A stretch of DNA of 64,000 nucleotides from Rhodomicrobium sp. Az07 (GTDB taxonomy: Bacteria > Pseudomonadota > Alphaproteobacteria > Rhizobiales > Rhodomicrobiaceae): NCBI RefSeq assembly GCF_018619475.1, contig NZ_JAHFZG010000006.1, positions 115,068-179,067 on the forward strand. The letters are read 5' to 3'. The notes beneath the pieces were generated by a model. That model searched no databases, was not told the DNA's origin, and saw only the letters and a list, made by a program, of their open reading frames with translations. The position numbers and the translations under genes were made by a program. Shown here piece by piece: positions 1 to 8,512 of the stretch (position 1 is the stretch's first letter; every line of letters begins with the position of its first letter).

Positions 1-1
1 T

Positions 2-1009
2 CTCGTCGACTACGGATTGCGGACCAACACGGATTCGGGAACCACGCGCGCGGCGGCGGCGTCCGTCTACACATACCAGATCAACGATCAGCTTTATGCC
101 GGGCTTGCGATGTACGCGCCGTTCGGCCTCGTGACGAAGCCCGACAATTACTGGGCGGCCTCTCCCGTCGCCTCGACGCAGCGCATCTTCTCGGTCGATG
201 TGAATCCGACGCTCGGCTACAAGATCACGCCGACGCTCTCCGTCGGCGTGGGCGTGCAGGCGCTCTATTATCAGACGCGGCTGAACTCAGGCCCGCTTGG
301 CCCCTTCGCGGGCACCGCATTCCGTGGCGAAGACTGGGGCGTCGGCGGTACGGCCGGCATTCTCTGGGAGGTCGCGCCGGGCACGAGCGTCGGCGTCGGT
401 TATCGCTCGGCGGTGAGCCTCGAACTCGACGGCAGTTATCGAGGCCCCAACGTTTACACGCGCGCAACGCTCGACCAGACCATGCCGGATCAGGTCACCT
501 GGAGCTTGCGGCATACCGTGCTGCCCGGTTTCGCTCTCCTCGGTACGGTACAATGGGAGAACTGGAGCCGCATCGACAATCTGGTGGTTGCTTCGGGGCG
601 CGGCACGGAAACAGTCATCAACCTCAACCTGCGCGATTCCTGGTACTTCGCCATCGGCGCGGAATATCAGTACACCCCGGACGTAACGATTCGCGCCGGT
701 ATCGGCTACGATTCATCGCCGGTGACCGATTTCAACCGCAATCCGGGCCTGCCCGATTCAAACAATCTGCTCCTTTCGCTCGGCGGCTCCTACAACTGGT
801 CGCAGAGCATCCGGCTCGACGCGGCCTACGCTCACGCGTTTTTCGACGATGCGCCGTTCTGCGTTGCCGAGGGAGGGGGGACGTCCCATTGCGTCGGCGG
901 CGGACAATCGGTCCTCGTGCGCGGCAGTTCCGACAATTCGGCGGACGTGTTCTCCGTCGGTCTCAAATACAGCCTCGTCCCGGCCGTGGAGCTTGAACCC
1001 TACAAGTAA
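2..1009 (+). CDS. FadL/OMPP1-type outer-membrane transport protein, 5'-truncated by window edge
   Basis: The reading frame is open to the first base, so the signal peptide and N-terminus lie outside the window. The visible 335 residues match the FadL/TodX beta-barrel family, which moves long-chain fatty acids or other hydrophobic molecules across the outer membrane. Recognisable blocks are YAPFGLVTKPD, VNPTLGYKITPTLSVGVG, DWGVGGTAGILWE, VQWENWSRID and the aromatic C-terminal strand ending LEPYK. The next gene is a full-length paralogue with the same blocks in the same order, so the two are a tandem duplication. A possible internal start at 17 (TTG) is not credible because homology to the neighbour continues upstream of it. 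The substrate cannot be read from the sequence. Confidence 0.85.
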   Translation, partial: LVDYGLRTNTDSGTTRAAAASVYTYQINDQLYAGLAMYAPFGLVTKPDNYWAASPVASTQRIFSVDVNPTLGYKITPTLSVGVGVQALYYQTRLNSGPLGPFAGTAFRGEDWGVGGTAGILWEVAPGTSVGVGYRSAVSLELDGSYRGPNVYTRATLDQTMPDQVTWSLRHTVLPGFALLGTVQWENWSRIDNLVVASGRGTETVINLNLRDSWYFAIGAEYQYTPDVTIRAGIGYDSSPVTDFNRNPGLPDSNNLLLSLGGSYNWSQSIRLDAAYAHAFFDDAPFCVAEGGGTSHCVGGGQSVLVRGSSDNSADVFSVGLKYSLVPAVELEPYK

Positions 1010-1095
1010 CGATTTTACGTCTGGCGCTTGCAAGCCTGTCGAAAATTGCGTGACAGCCATGCAACAGTGACAGGGCAAAACGCCGAACAAGTGCG

Positions 1096-1129
1096 CCGTC
1101 GAAACTGATGAATTCGTCAGTTTCGACGG
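1096..1129. repeat. 34-bp near-perfect palindrome between the two FadL genes
   Basis: Arms of 13 bases (CCGTCGAAACTGA and its exact complement) flank an 8-base centre containing GAATTC. It lies 87 bases after the upstream stop codon and about 230 bases before the next start. It could fold in RNA as a terminator-like hairpin, but no T-run follows directly, so a palindromic intergenic repeat is equally likely. The rest of the 352-base gap (1010-1361) holds no convincing gene; an AT-rich stretch near 1170-1200 could hold the promoter of the next gene. Confidence 0.6.
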
Positions 1130-1361
1130 GTCGCAGCAATTGCGTTTTATCCATCGGCGATCACCCAAACCATTATTTTAATTGGTATTGTATTCGACAC
1201 GCCGCATCCACCGAAGGGCTCTTGCGGCCTGCGTTCACGCCAGTTCCGGCTTCCCGTTCCGACCGTTCGGCCCATTGCCAGCCTCCGGAATTTGATGATT
1301 TAGTTTCCTCACGAGAAAGAAAAGGCGCGGGGCATGCGCCGGGCTCGCTTGGGAGGGGACT

Positions 1362-2714
1362 ATGGGCACATCGAAATTCGTGCGGCTGGCGTGTATCAGC
1401 ACGGCCGCGTTATTGGCTGGGGCCGCGCTGACGGACGATGCGAACGCCGGTTCGTTCGCGGTGCGCGAGCAGTCCGCCTATTTCCAGGGCATGTCGTTCG
1501 CCGGTTCGGCTGCGGGCGGCGACATCAGCTCGATGTTCTGGAACTCGGCCGCGACGGCGACGCTTCCGGGCTTCAACACGTCGACCAACGGAACGATTGC
1601 TTTCGGCGACGCGGAACTTACGTCGACGGGGGGTCGGCTAACCACTACAGGTCTTCCAACCTCGACAAATATCGGCACGGATGCCTTTATTCCCGCGTCT
1701 TACGCAACCTACCAAATTAGCGACCGCCTTTACGGCGGTATTGCGATGAACGCGCCGTTCGGCTTCATTACTAAACCGGACTCCCTCTGGGCCGGTTCCG
1801 CCGTCGGCTCTACATCAAAAATCTTCTCTCTCAACCTCAACCCAAACATCGCCTACAAGCTCACTCCAGATCTTACCATCGGTGTCGGCGCCCAAGTCGA
1901 ATACTTCAAGATCAGGCTCGCGCGGTCTGGTTTTGGTCCCGGCACCGGTACGTCCAATCGCAGTTACGAAGCCGACGATTGGGGCGTTGGAGCAACCGCT
2001 GGCATCCTGTGGCAACCGACATCCAGAACGTCTATCGGTCTCGGCTATCGTTCCTCCGTATCGGTTGATGTGGAGGGAACATACAAGCGTGGTGACACTT
2101 CGGTTCCCGACGGGCAAGGAGGTGTCCAGAGCATCTTGCCTCCCGTGGCTGGAGCTACAGCCACGGGCACGATCCACTTGCCCGATGAAGTGACGTTCTC
2201 GGTTCGTCAGGGCCTGTCGGATCGCCTCACCGTCTTGGGCACCGTGGAATGGCAGAACTGGAGCCGGGTCGGTGTCGTTAACGCAACGGGTTGCGCCGGG
2301 GGGACTTGTGAAAGTCTGCACCTGAACTACCGCGACGGCTGGCTTTATGCGGTCGGCCTCGAATATGCCTACAGCCCGTCGCTTACGGTTCGCACCGGCG
2401 TCGCCTATGAAACCTCGCCGATCACGGACGACACGCGAAACATTCTGATCCCGGACAGCGACCGCATCCATGTAAGCGCAGGCGCGAGCTACAAATATTC
2501 GGACAAGATCACTGTCGACTTGGCCTACTCGCATATCTTCTTCGATGAAGGGACTTTCTGCATCGACCCGGGGACCGCGAACACGCATTGCTCCTCGTTC
2601 TCAACGCCTAGCGCAGCTCTCAAAGGCACCACGGACGTCGCGGTCGATGTCGTCTCTGTCGGCCTGAAATACAAATGGAGCGATCCGGTTCCCGCTCTCG
2701 AACCCTACAAATAA
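1362..2714 (+). CDS. FadL/OMPP1-type outer-membrane transport protein
   Basis: A 450-residue protein with a clear Sec signal peptide (about residues 1-30, hydrophobic LACISTAALLAGAAL, cleavage near NAG). Directly after cleavage comes the FadL N-terminal hatch signature, GSFAVREQSAYFQGMSFAG, followed by alternating amphipathic strands of the FadL beta-barrel and an aromatic C-terminus ending EPYK. The family imports hydrophobic compounds across the outer membrane. The start is supported by GGGAGGGG six bases upstream. It is a close paralogue of the preceding partial gene, with an extra loop near residues 240-265 (polar, about 25 residues) not present there. A terminator follows directly. Substrate unknown. 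Confidence 0.9.
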   Translation: MGTSKFVRLACISTAALLAGAALTDDANAGSFAVREQSAYFQGMSFAGSAAGGDISSMFWNSAATATLPGFNTSTNGTIAFGDAELTSTGGRLTTTGLPTSTNIGTDAFIPASYATYQISDRLYGGIAMNAPFGFITKPDSLWAGSAVGSTSKIFSLNLNPNIAYKLTPDLTIGVGAQVEYFKIRLARSGFGPGTGTSNRSYEADDWGVGATAGILWQPTSRTSIGLGYRSSVSVDVEGTYKRGDTSVPDGQGGVQSILPPVAGATATGTIHLPDEVTFSVRQGLSDRLTVLGTVEWQNWSRVGVVNATGCAGGTCESLHLNYRDGWLYAVGLEYAYSPSLTVRTGVAYETSPITDDTRNILIPDSDRIHVSAGASYKYSDKITVDLAYSHIFFDEGTFCIDPGTANTHCSSFSTPSAALKGTTDVAVDVVSVGLKYKWSDPVPALEPYK

Positions 2715-2732
2715 GCTGAACCGGACCGCGAC

Positions 2733-2762
2733 AAAGGGGGTCAGCGCAAGCTGGCCCTTTTT
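2733..2762 (+). terminator. Rho-independent terminator after the second FadL gene
   Basis: A stem formed by GGTCAGC and GCTGGCC with a GCAA loop, extended by AAAGG/CCTTT pairs and ending in five T residues, 18 bases after the stop codon. The following 300 bases to the next start (2763-3064) contain no gene that I can support. Confidence 0.8.
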
Positions 2763-3064
2763 GCGTTCCGGCGGCTGCGTTACGCGTGGGCGCGGTGGAG
2801 ACGCAAGGTCGCGGGGCGCGGCTTGACGGCCTGCGCGATCCCGAAGAGGCTTGTCGCGCCAGCCGCCAGCAGATCGATCACCGCTCATCGCGCGCGCGGC
2901 TTTCGCGCACTCAGCCGCAAAGCTCCGCGCCGCGCGCCCGCCCCACCTCCGCGCGCCAGCAAATCCCGAGAATCCCGGCGGCGTGTATTTTTCGTCGTAA
3001 GCTTCACCGGCGCCCGGTTCATCTGCCGTTAACGCGCTTAAAATAATCGTCTTTCCTATCCGGG

Positions 3065-3883
3065 GTGGATCGATGCGTTTCGACGCGATATAAGACGAGC
3101 GTGAGATACCGCGCCATCTTTCTCTCGGACATGCACCTCGCCGCGCGAGCATGCCGCTCCGAGGACTTATTGAGTTTCTTGAAGTCCCACGACGCCGCCG
3201 TGATCTTCCTCGTAGGGGATGTGATCGATTTCTGGCGGCTTCGGCGGGGACCGAGTTGGCGCGCCTCGCAGACAGAGGTCATCCAGCAGTTGCTGGCCAA
3301 GGCGCAGGCCGGGACACGCCTCGTCTATATTCCCGGCAATCACGACGAAGAGCTGCGCATTCTCGCTGGCACCACGCTTGGCCCGCTCGAGGTGCGCCTG
3401 CGCGCGATTCACGACACGGCGGACGGCCGCCGCTTTCTGGTCGTGCATGGGGACGAGTTCGACGATGTCGTGAACAAGGCGCGTTGGCTTGCCGTGCTGG
3501 GCGACATCGCCTACGACGTGGCATCGGCTGTGAATGTCGGGGTCAACGTCGTGCGCCGCGCGCTGGGCATGTCCTACTGGTCGCTGTCGGCGTGGCTGAA
3601 ATACCGAGCGAAGCGCATTTTCAACGGCAGCAAATTCGAAGGCCTGCTCACGGCGGAAGCCCGGCGCGTCGGCGCCACCGGCGTGATCTGCGGCCACATC
3701 CATCATGCCTGCGTGCGCATCATCGATGGCGTGCAGTACGTGAACACCGGCGACTGGGTGGACAGCGGAACCGCCGTCGTGGAGCATTTCGACGGGCGGC
3801 TCGAAATCGTCCGCTGGACGGATCAACTCCGCGCGGTCCAGTCGAAGCCGTCCAAGACGCCGGTCGCACCCGTGACCTCGTAA
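3065..3883 (+). CDS. LpxH-like UDP-2,3-diacylglucosamine diphosphatase family metallophosphoesterase
   Basis: This 272-residue protein has all calcineurin-like phosphoesterase metal motifs in order: SDMHL (about residue 21), GDVIDFW (about 51), GNHDE (about 92), HGDE (about 128) and GHIHHA (about 214). The arrangement matches the LpxH-type enzymes that cleave UDP-2,3-diacylglucosamine in lipid A synthesis, though some rhizobial relatives are annotated only as phosphoesterases. The start is uncertain: a GTG at 3065 gives the full frame, and a GTG at 3101 (12 residues later) keeps all motifs. Its stop overlaps the next start (TAATG), so it is translationally coupled to a glycosyltransferase, which supports a role in envelope lipid or glycolipid metabolism. 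Confidence 0.75.
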   Translation: MDRCVSTRYKTSVRYRAIFLSDMHLAARACRSEDLLSFLKSHDAAVIFLVGDVIDFWRLRRGPSWRASQTEVIQQLLAKAQAGTRLVYIPGNHDEELRILAGTTLGPLEVRLRAIHDTADGRRFLVVHGDEFDDVVNKARWLAVLGDIAYDVASAVNVGVNVVRRALGMSYWSLSAWLKYRAKRIFNGSKFEGLLTAEARRVGATGVICGHIHHACVRIIDGVQYVNTGDWVDSGTAVVEHFDGRLEIVRWTDQLRAVQSKPSKTPVAPVTS

Positions 3884-4932
3884 TGCGCATCCTGCTCGCG
3901 ACAGACGCCTGGAAACCTCAGGTCAACGGCGTCGTAAACACTTATCTGAACCTGGACCGGGAAGCCGCCGCCGAAGGCTTCGACCTGTCGTTTCTCACGC
4001 CCGAGGGCTTCCGCACCCTCCCGCTGCCGACCTACGACGAGATCCGCCTCGCGCTCATCCGGCCGAGCGATGTCGCCGAGCGCGTGGACTATACGCGGCC
4101 CGATTTCATCCATATCGCCACCGAAGGGCCCATCGGCCTTGCAACGCGCGCCTTCTGCCTCAAGACGGGCAGGCCTTTCACGACGAGCTACCACACACGC
4201 TTCCCCGAATATGTGGCTGCGCGCACGCCAGTGCCCGTATCCTGGGGCTACGGCTTCGAGCGCTGGTTCCATAATGCCGGCGTGGGCGTGATGGCGGCCT
4301 CGCTGTCGCTTTGTCAGGAACTTGCGGAGCGCGGCATCCGCCGCGTACACCTCTGGTCGCGCGGCGTGGATCTCGACCTGTTCCGGCCGCGCGCCGTGGA
4401 TCGCTTTCCCGATCTGCCGCGGCCGATCTTTCTTTACGCAGGCCGCGTGGCGGTCGAAAAGAACCTCGATGCCTTTCTCGGTCTCGACCTGCCGGGAACG
4501 AAAGTCATCGTCGGCAAAGGCCCGCAGCTTGAAGATCTGCGCAACCGCTATCCCGACGCGGTGTTCACCGGCGCAAAGTTCGGCGACGACCTCGCCGAGC
4601 ACTACGCAAGCGCCGACGCGTTCGTTTTCCCGAGCCTAACCGACACGTTCGGTAATGTGCTCCTCGAAGCGATGGCATGCAATGTCCCGGTTGCGGCCTT
4701 CAACGTCACCGGCCCGAAAGACGTTGTCGATAACGGCCGCGTCGGTATCATCGGCGACGATCTTCGCGCAGCGGCACTCGGCGCGCTCCAACTCGACCGA
4801 AGCGCCTGCCGCGCCTATGCCGAGCGCTTCAGCTGGGCCGCATGCGCTCGCCGCTTCCGCGACATCATCGTCGAGGTCAACTGCCCGAAACCCGAAGCCT
4901 CGCGAATCGGTACCGAAAATTGCTCGAATTGA
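3883..4932 (+). CDS. GT4-family glycosyltransferase (mannosyltransferase-like)
   Basis: A 349-residue GT-B fold glycosyltransferase. The N-terminus MRILLATDAWKPQVNGVV is the typical GT4 acceptor-side start with the NGV loop; a KNLD segment with the E-x7-E donor-binding motif (DTFGNVLLEAMA, about residues 250-265) marks the nucleotide-sugar domain. The frame is open far upstream, but the ATG overlapping the preceding stop (TAATG) is chosen because homology starts there. Relatives transfer mannose or glucose to lipids such as phosphatidylinositol or diacylglycerol; here the acceptor is unknown. Coupling to the LpxH-like gene suggests envelope glycolipid work. Confidence 0.8.
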   Translation: MRILLATDAWKPQVNGVVNTYLNLDREAAAEGFDLSFLTPEGFRTLPLPTYDEIRLALIRPSDVAERVDYTRPDFIHIATEGPIGLATRAFCLKTGRPFTTSYHTRFPEYVAARTPVPVSWGYGFERWFHNAGVGVMAASLSLCQELAERGIRRVHLWSRGVDLDLFRPRAVDRFPDLPRPIFLYAGRVAVEKNLDAFLGLDLPGTKVIVGKGPQLEDLRNRYPDAVFTGAKFGDDLAEHYASADAFVFPSLTDTFGNVLLEAMACNVPVAAFNVTGPKDVVDNGRVGIIGDDLRAAALGALQLDRSACRAYAERFSWAACARRFRDIIVEVNCPKPEASRIGTENCSN

Positions 4933-4954
4933 GCTATGATCCAGGCAAAACCAG

Positions 4955-5974
4955 ATGCGGGACGCCTCCATGCAGACGCCGACGATTGACGACATTGTTG
5001 ACGCGGACAAACGGATCCGGCCTTTCGCCGTCGAAACGCCGCTTCTCGAATACGGCACGCTGAACGAAAAGCTCGGCGGGCGCATCCTTTGCAAGGTTGA
5101 GGCGCTTCAGCGCACCGGAAGTTTCAAGTTTCGCGGCGCATATAACCGCGTGTCGCGCGTCGACCGGCAAGCGTTCCCCGGCGGCGTGGTGGCCTGCTCG
5201 TCGGGCAACCATGCGCAAGGCGTGGCCGAAGCCGCGCGGCTCTGCGAAATCGACGCCGCCATCGTGATGCCGTCCGACGCGCCGCAGATCAAGATCGCGC
5301 GCACGAGCGCCAGCGGTGCGGACATCGTCTTTTACAACCGCGACACCGAAGACCGCGAGGCCATCGCGCGCGATCTCTGCCAGAAACTGAATGCGGATTT
5401 CATCGCACCGTTCAACGATCCTTACGTGATCGCGGGGCAAGGCACGGTGGGGCTTGAGCTTGCGCGGCAGACGGAAGCGGCGGGGGCAATGCTTGACGCG
5501 GTGCTCGCACCCGCAAGCGGAGGCGGCCTTATCGCGGGCGTGGCGCTCGCCTTGAAGGACCGCGTGCCCGAGGCGGAGATCCATTCCGTGGAGCCGAAGG
5601 GCTTCGACGATTATGCGCGCTCGCTTGCGGCAGGCAAGCGCGTGCGAAACGAACCCGGCGCGAAGTCCATCTGCGACGCGCTGCTCATGCCCGAACCCGG
5701 CGAACTCACATTCGCGCTGAACAGGGATCGGCTCGCGGGCGGCCTCGTCGTCAGCGACGCGGGCGTTCGCCAAGCTGTGGCCTACGCCTGGCGAGACCTG
5801 AAGCTCGTGCTGGAGCCGGGCGGCGCCGTTGCTCTCGCCGCCATCCTCTCCGGCGCTCTCGACGTGGAGGGCCGGACTGTGGCCATCGTGCTGTCCGGCG
5901 GGAACGTGGATCCGCATCTGTTCGCCGAGATCATCGCCGATAACAAAGAATTGGCCACGTCGCGCCATGAATAG
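4955..5974 (+). CDS. Threonine dehydratase / serine racemase-like PLP enzyme
   Basis: A 339-residue fold-type II pyridoxal-phosphate enzyme. The PLP lysine sits in SFKFRGAYN (about residue 58), the substrate loop is SSGNHAQG (about 87) and the phosphate-binding glycine loop is SGGGLIAG (about 192). Length without a C-terminal ACT regulatory domain points to a catabolic-type threonine ammonia-lyase or a serine/threonine dehydratase rather than the biosynthetic IlvA. ATG at 4955 has AGG upstream; ATG at 4970 (five residues later) is an alternative. It follows the glycosyltransferase by 22 bases and may share its transcript. Confidence 0.82.
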   Translation: MRDASMQTPTIDDIVDADKRIRPFAVETPLLEYGTLNEKLGGRILCKVEALQRTGSFKFRGAYNRVSRVDRQAFPGGVVACSSGNHAQGVAEAARLCEIDAAIVMPSDAPQIKIARTSASGADIVFYNRDTEDREAIARDLCQKLNADFIAPFNDPYVIAGQGTVGLELARQTEAAGAMLDAVLAPASGGGLIAGVALALKDRVPEAEIHSVEPKGFDDYARSLAAGKRVRNEPGAKSICDALLMPEPGELTFALNRDRLAGGLVVSDAGVRQAVAYAWRDLKLVLEPGGAVALAAILSGALDVEGRTVAIVLSGGNVDPHLFAEIIADNKELATSRHE

Positions 5975-6001
5975 GTAAAAGAGCGGCTGTATCATCGCCG
6001 C

Positions 6002-6919
6002 ATGATCACACGCCGCAGCTTTCTCACCCTTGGCGCCGCGACTGTCGGCTCGGGCCTCATCGGTGCGACGAACGCGTTCGCCATGGAGCCGCGTTATCGG
6101 CTTGCCGTAACCGGCTGGGATGTCGAGCACGCGGCCTGGCCCACTTCGGCGCCGCCGCTGCGCATCGGTGTGATGACGGATATCCATGCCGTCGAGCCGT
6201 GGATGCCCGCTCGGCGCGTCGGCGACATAGCCGCCCGGCTTACCGCGCTGAAGCCGGATATGATCGTGCTGCTCGGCGATTATGTAAACGCGCTGCGCCC
6301 GCGCTTCGTGTCGCGGCCGGTTCCGGTCAGGGAATGGGTTGCGGCGCTTGCGGAGCTTTCCGCCCCGCTTGGCGTGCATGCCGTGCTCGGAAACCACGAC
6401 TGGCTCTCCGGCGAGGCGCCTGCGATCCGGCGGGCCTTCGAAAGGGCGGGGATCGGCGTTCTCGAAAATCGCGCGGTGAGGCTATCGCATCGCGGCTCGC
6501 GGTTCTGGCTGGCCGGGGTCATCGATCAGATGGTCTCGCCGACATGCGGTATCCGCGACCTCGAAACCGCGCTCGATGCCGTGACGGGCGACGATCCGCT
6601 CATCCTGTTGACGCATGAGCCGGACATTTTTCACGTAACGCCGAAGCGCGTCGCGCTGACGCTCGCCGGACACACGCACGGCGGACAGGTCTACATCCCG
6701 TTCATCGGTCGCCCCGGCCTGCCACGGCAATACAGCGGCGCCAACGCGGATTTCGCCTACGGCCATATCGAGCGGGACGGCCGCCACATGGTGGTGTCAA
6801 GCGGCCTCGGCCTCTCCGGGCTGCCGGTGCGTTTCCTCGTGCCGCCGGAAATCGTGATGATCACCCTACGCGGCGCGGGAACTTTCGGCGTCAAACTTCC
6901 TTTAACAACCGAAGCGTAA
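6002..6919 (+). CDS. Tat-exported calcineurin-like metallophosphoesterase (YkuE/YaeI type)
   Basis: A 305-residue protein starting with a twin-arginine signal (TRRSFLTLGAA, cleavage near AFA at about residue 27). Metal motifs follow: TDIHA (about 59), GDYVN (about 96), GNHDW (about 136), THEPD (about 205) and GHTHGGQ (about 223). The YkuE/YaeI group comprises membrane-associated phosphoesterases, some acting on UDP-diacylglucosamine or phospholipids. It lies 27 bases behind the threonine dehydratase-like gene. Together with the LpxH-like gene this neighbourhood has two phosphoesterases of potentially related substrate range. Confidence 0.8.
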   Translation: MITRRSFLTLGAATVGSGLIGATNAFAMEPRYRLAVTGWDVEHAAWPTSAPPLRIGVMTDIHAVEPWMPARRVGDIAARLTALKPDMIVLLGDYVNALRPRFVSRPVPVREWVAALAELSAPLGVHAVLGNHDWLSGEAPAIRRAFERAGIGVLENRAVRLSHRGSRFWLAGVIDQMVSPTCGIRDLETALDAVTGDDPLILLTHEPDIFHVTPKRVALTLAGHTHGGQVYIPFIGRPGLPRQYSGANADFAYGHIERDGRHMVVSSGLGLSGLPVRFLVPPEIVMITLRGAGTFGVKLPLTTEA

Positions 6920-7067
6920 ACTCTGGCATTAAGGCAAGATGCGCGTTCCGGCTGGACATGCATCGAAGCGCTTTGAAGCAAGGCGAGGCAGGCCTCTCTG
7001 CTTCAATCCAAGGCGAAGCAGCTTATGCTGTTTCGTCGGCACTTATCCGGTTGTGGGGCATTTCTCT

Positions 7068-7487
7068 ATGGGCAAGGTTTCCGTTGCCGTTGCGAGCATC
7101 GTTGCTTGCGGCGTATCCTTTTCTGCTGCGCTGGCCGATGTGGAAGTCCGCATCAGCAAGTCGCGTCAGATGATGTATGTCTATGTCGACGGCGAACATT
7201 ACTACTCATGGCCCGTCTCGACCGCGCGCGGCGGCTACAACACGCCGAACGGCGTCTATCGCCCGCAGCGTCTTGCCGTCTTCCATCGGTCTAGCAAGTA
7301 CAACAATTCGCCGATGCCCTATTCGATCTTCTTCCACGGCGGATACGCGATCCACGGCTCCTACGACATCCGAAACCTCGGACGCCCCGCCTCGCATGGC
7401 TGCGTCCGTCTCCACCCGGAGGACGCGCGCGAACTTTTCGGCCTCGTCAGCGACAGCGATTACACGCGCATCGTCGTGGCGTATTAG
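7068..7487 (+). CDS. L,D-transpeptidase (YkuD domain), small secreted
   Basis: A 139-residue protein with a signal peptide (about residues 1-23, MGKVSVAVASIVACG to SAALA) and a YkuD catalytic domain. The catalytic signature H-x-x-x...S-H-G-C-V-R-L is present (IHGSYDIRNLGRPASHGCVRL region, cysteine near residue 115). Such enzymes make 3-3 peptidoglycan cross-links or attach proteins to the wall in the periplasm. The frame is open further upstream, but the ATG at 7068 gives a normal signal peptide with GTGGGG upstream. At 139 residues it is a minimal domain without LysM or other binding modules. Confidence 0.85.
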   Translation: MGKVSVAVASIVACGVSFSAALADVEVRISKSRQMMYVYVDGEHYYSWPVSTARGGYNTPNGVYRPQRLAVFHRSSKYNNSPMPYSIFFHGGYAIHGSYDIRNLGRPASHGCVRLHPEDARELFGLVSDSDYTRIVVAY

Positions 7488-7822
7488 GAGCGTTTCCACG
7501 TTTACTGCGGAGCGCCGATTTTGATTTACGGCATGACGCTATAGCGCACAATTCAGCCATCAAGGCGCAGAAGTCCCGTCCTACACGCAAAACACCTAAT
7601 AACAGTACTTACGAATGACAGAAAAATAGAACTTCATTGTCTACGGCGAAGTGTTATCACGGCGTAAATCCTATCAGAAGAGGTCGTTTATGTGGCGCGC
7701 ACAAGTTGCATGCCGCCGCCACACTTCCGTGGGCGCGGCTCCAATGTGAACATATTGTGTCGTATTCTAGCCAAAGATTTCAGGTAAGCAGACAGCCTCT
7801 CAAGAATACAGGGAAATTGGAC
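7488..7822. other. 335-base intergenic gap, no gene seen
   Basis: This stretch is more AT-rich than its neighbours between about 7540 and 7660 and lies between an L,D-transpeptidase and a small secreted protein. I see no credible open frame with a ribosome site, no RNA gene and no strong inverted repeat. It probably carries the promoter of the next gene. Confidence 0.4.
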
Positions 7823-8266
7823 ATGAGATTTTTATCGGCCGCTCGCGCCGTGGTGATTGCGCTTGCCGCCTTCGTCGGCACGGCCTCAACGAGCTACGCA
7901 GACAGCGGAGCGGTAACGCTTACAATCTACAAGGCCGGCTGGATCATCGGTGGCTCCGGTGGCAGCGGCTCACTCACCTTTCAGGGCAGGCGCTATGCGC
8001 TCTCAACCGGAGGGCTGGATTACGGCCTCGTTTTCGGCGGTTCGAAGACCGTGCTGCATGGAAGGGTGAGAAACATCCGTTCGCCGCGGGATGTCGAGGG
8101 CGTCTATGGCGCAGCGGGCGCGGGGCTTGCGGTCGGTCGTGGCGCACGCGCGATCGTGTTGACCAACCAGAAAGGCGCGGTGCTGGAACTCAACGGCAGG
8201 CAGGTCGGGTTGCTGGCTAACTTGGACTTGAGCGGCCTTGCCATTACGATAGACAGACGAAGATAA
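7823..8266 (+). CDS. Conserved secreted protein of unknown function
   Basis: A 147-residue protein with a signal peptide (MRFLSAARAVVIALAAFVG, cleavage after SYA near residue 27). The mature part starts ADSGAVTLTIYKAGWIIGG and is rich in Gly and Val with a repeated short beta-strand pattern and the phrase VEGVYGAAGAG. It resembles small rhizobial periplasmic proteins annotated only as hypothetical, and in general character the EipA/DUF1134 group of envelope proteins, but I cannot assign the family. The frame is open upstream to 7637; the ATG at 7823 is chosen for the signal peptide and the GGGAAATTGG sequence before it. Confidence 0.65.
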   Translation: MRFLSAARAVVIALAAFVGTASTSYADSGAVTLTIYKAGWIIGGSGGSGSLTFQGRRYALSTGGLDYGLVFGGSKTVLHGRVRNIRSPRDVEGVYGAAGAGLAVGRGARAIVLTNQKGAVLELNGRQVGLLANLDLSGLAITIDRRR

Positions 8267-8273
8267 GGGAAAC

Positions 8274-8307
8274 GGCGCGCGCACTCCCCGCTTGGGAGTT
8301 CCGCGCC
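8274..8307 (+). terminator. Possible terminator stem-loop
   Basis: ACTCCC and GGGAGT form a tight hairpin, with outer arms GGCGC and GCGCC, seven bases after the stop of the small secreted protein. It is followed by TCTTCC rather than a clean T-run, so termination is only probable. Confidence 0.5.
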
Positions 8308-8512
8308 TCTTCCAATCAGCAGACTGCCGTTCTCAAGATCTGCGGCGCGTGGCACGCATCCGCCCCGTTGAGGACAACGAAAGACTGCGCTTTCGATCGC
8401 GCCATCATGCTGGATAATGAGACGGTCGAGCGAGATTGCCGGAACTTCCCAAAAGCGTAGCATTCTCCTCTATCGACTTGTTCCGTCGTCAGATTGAGAG
8501 CTGCGAATCTCA

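Noticed and set aside
3151..3882. In-frame extension upstream of the glycosyltransferase.
   Set aside because: It overlaps the LpxH-like gene in another frame and gives Arg-rich shadow sequence; homology begins at the TAATG-coupled ATG.
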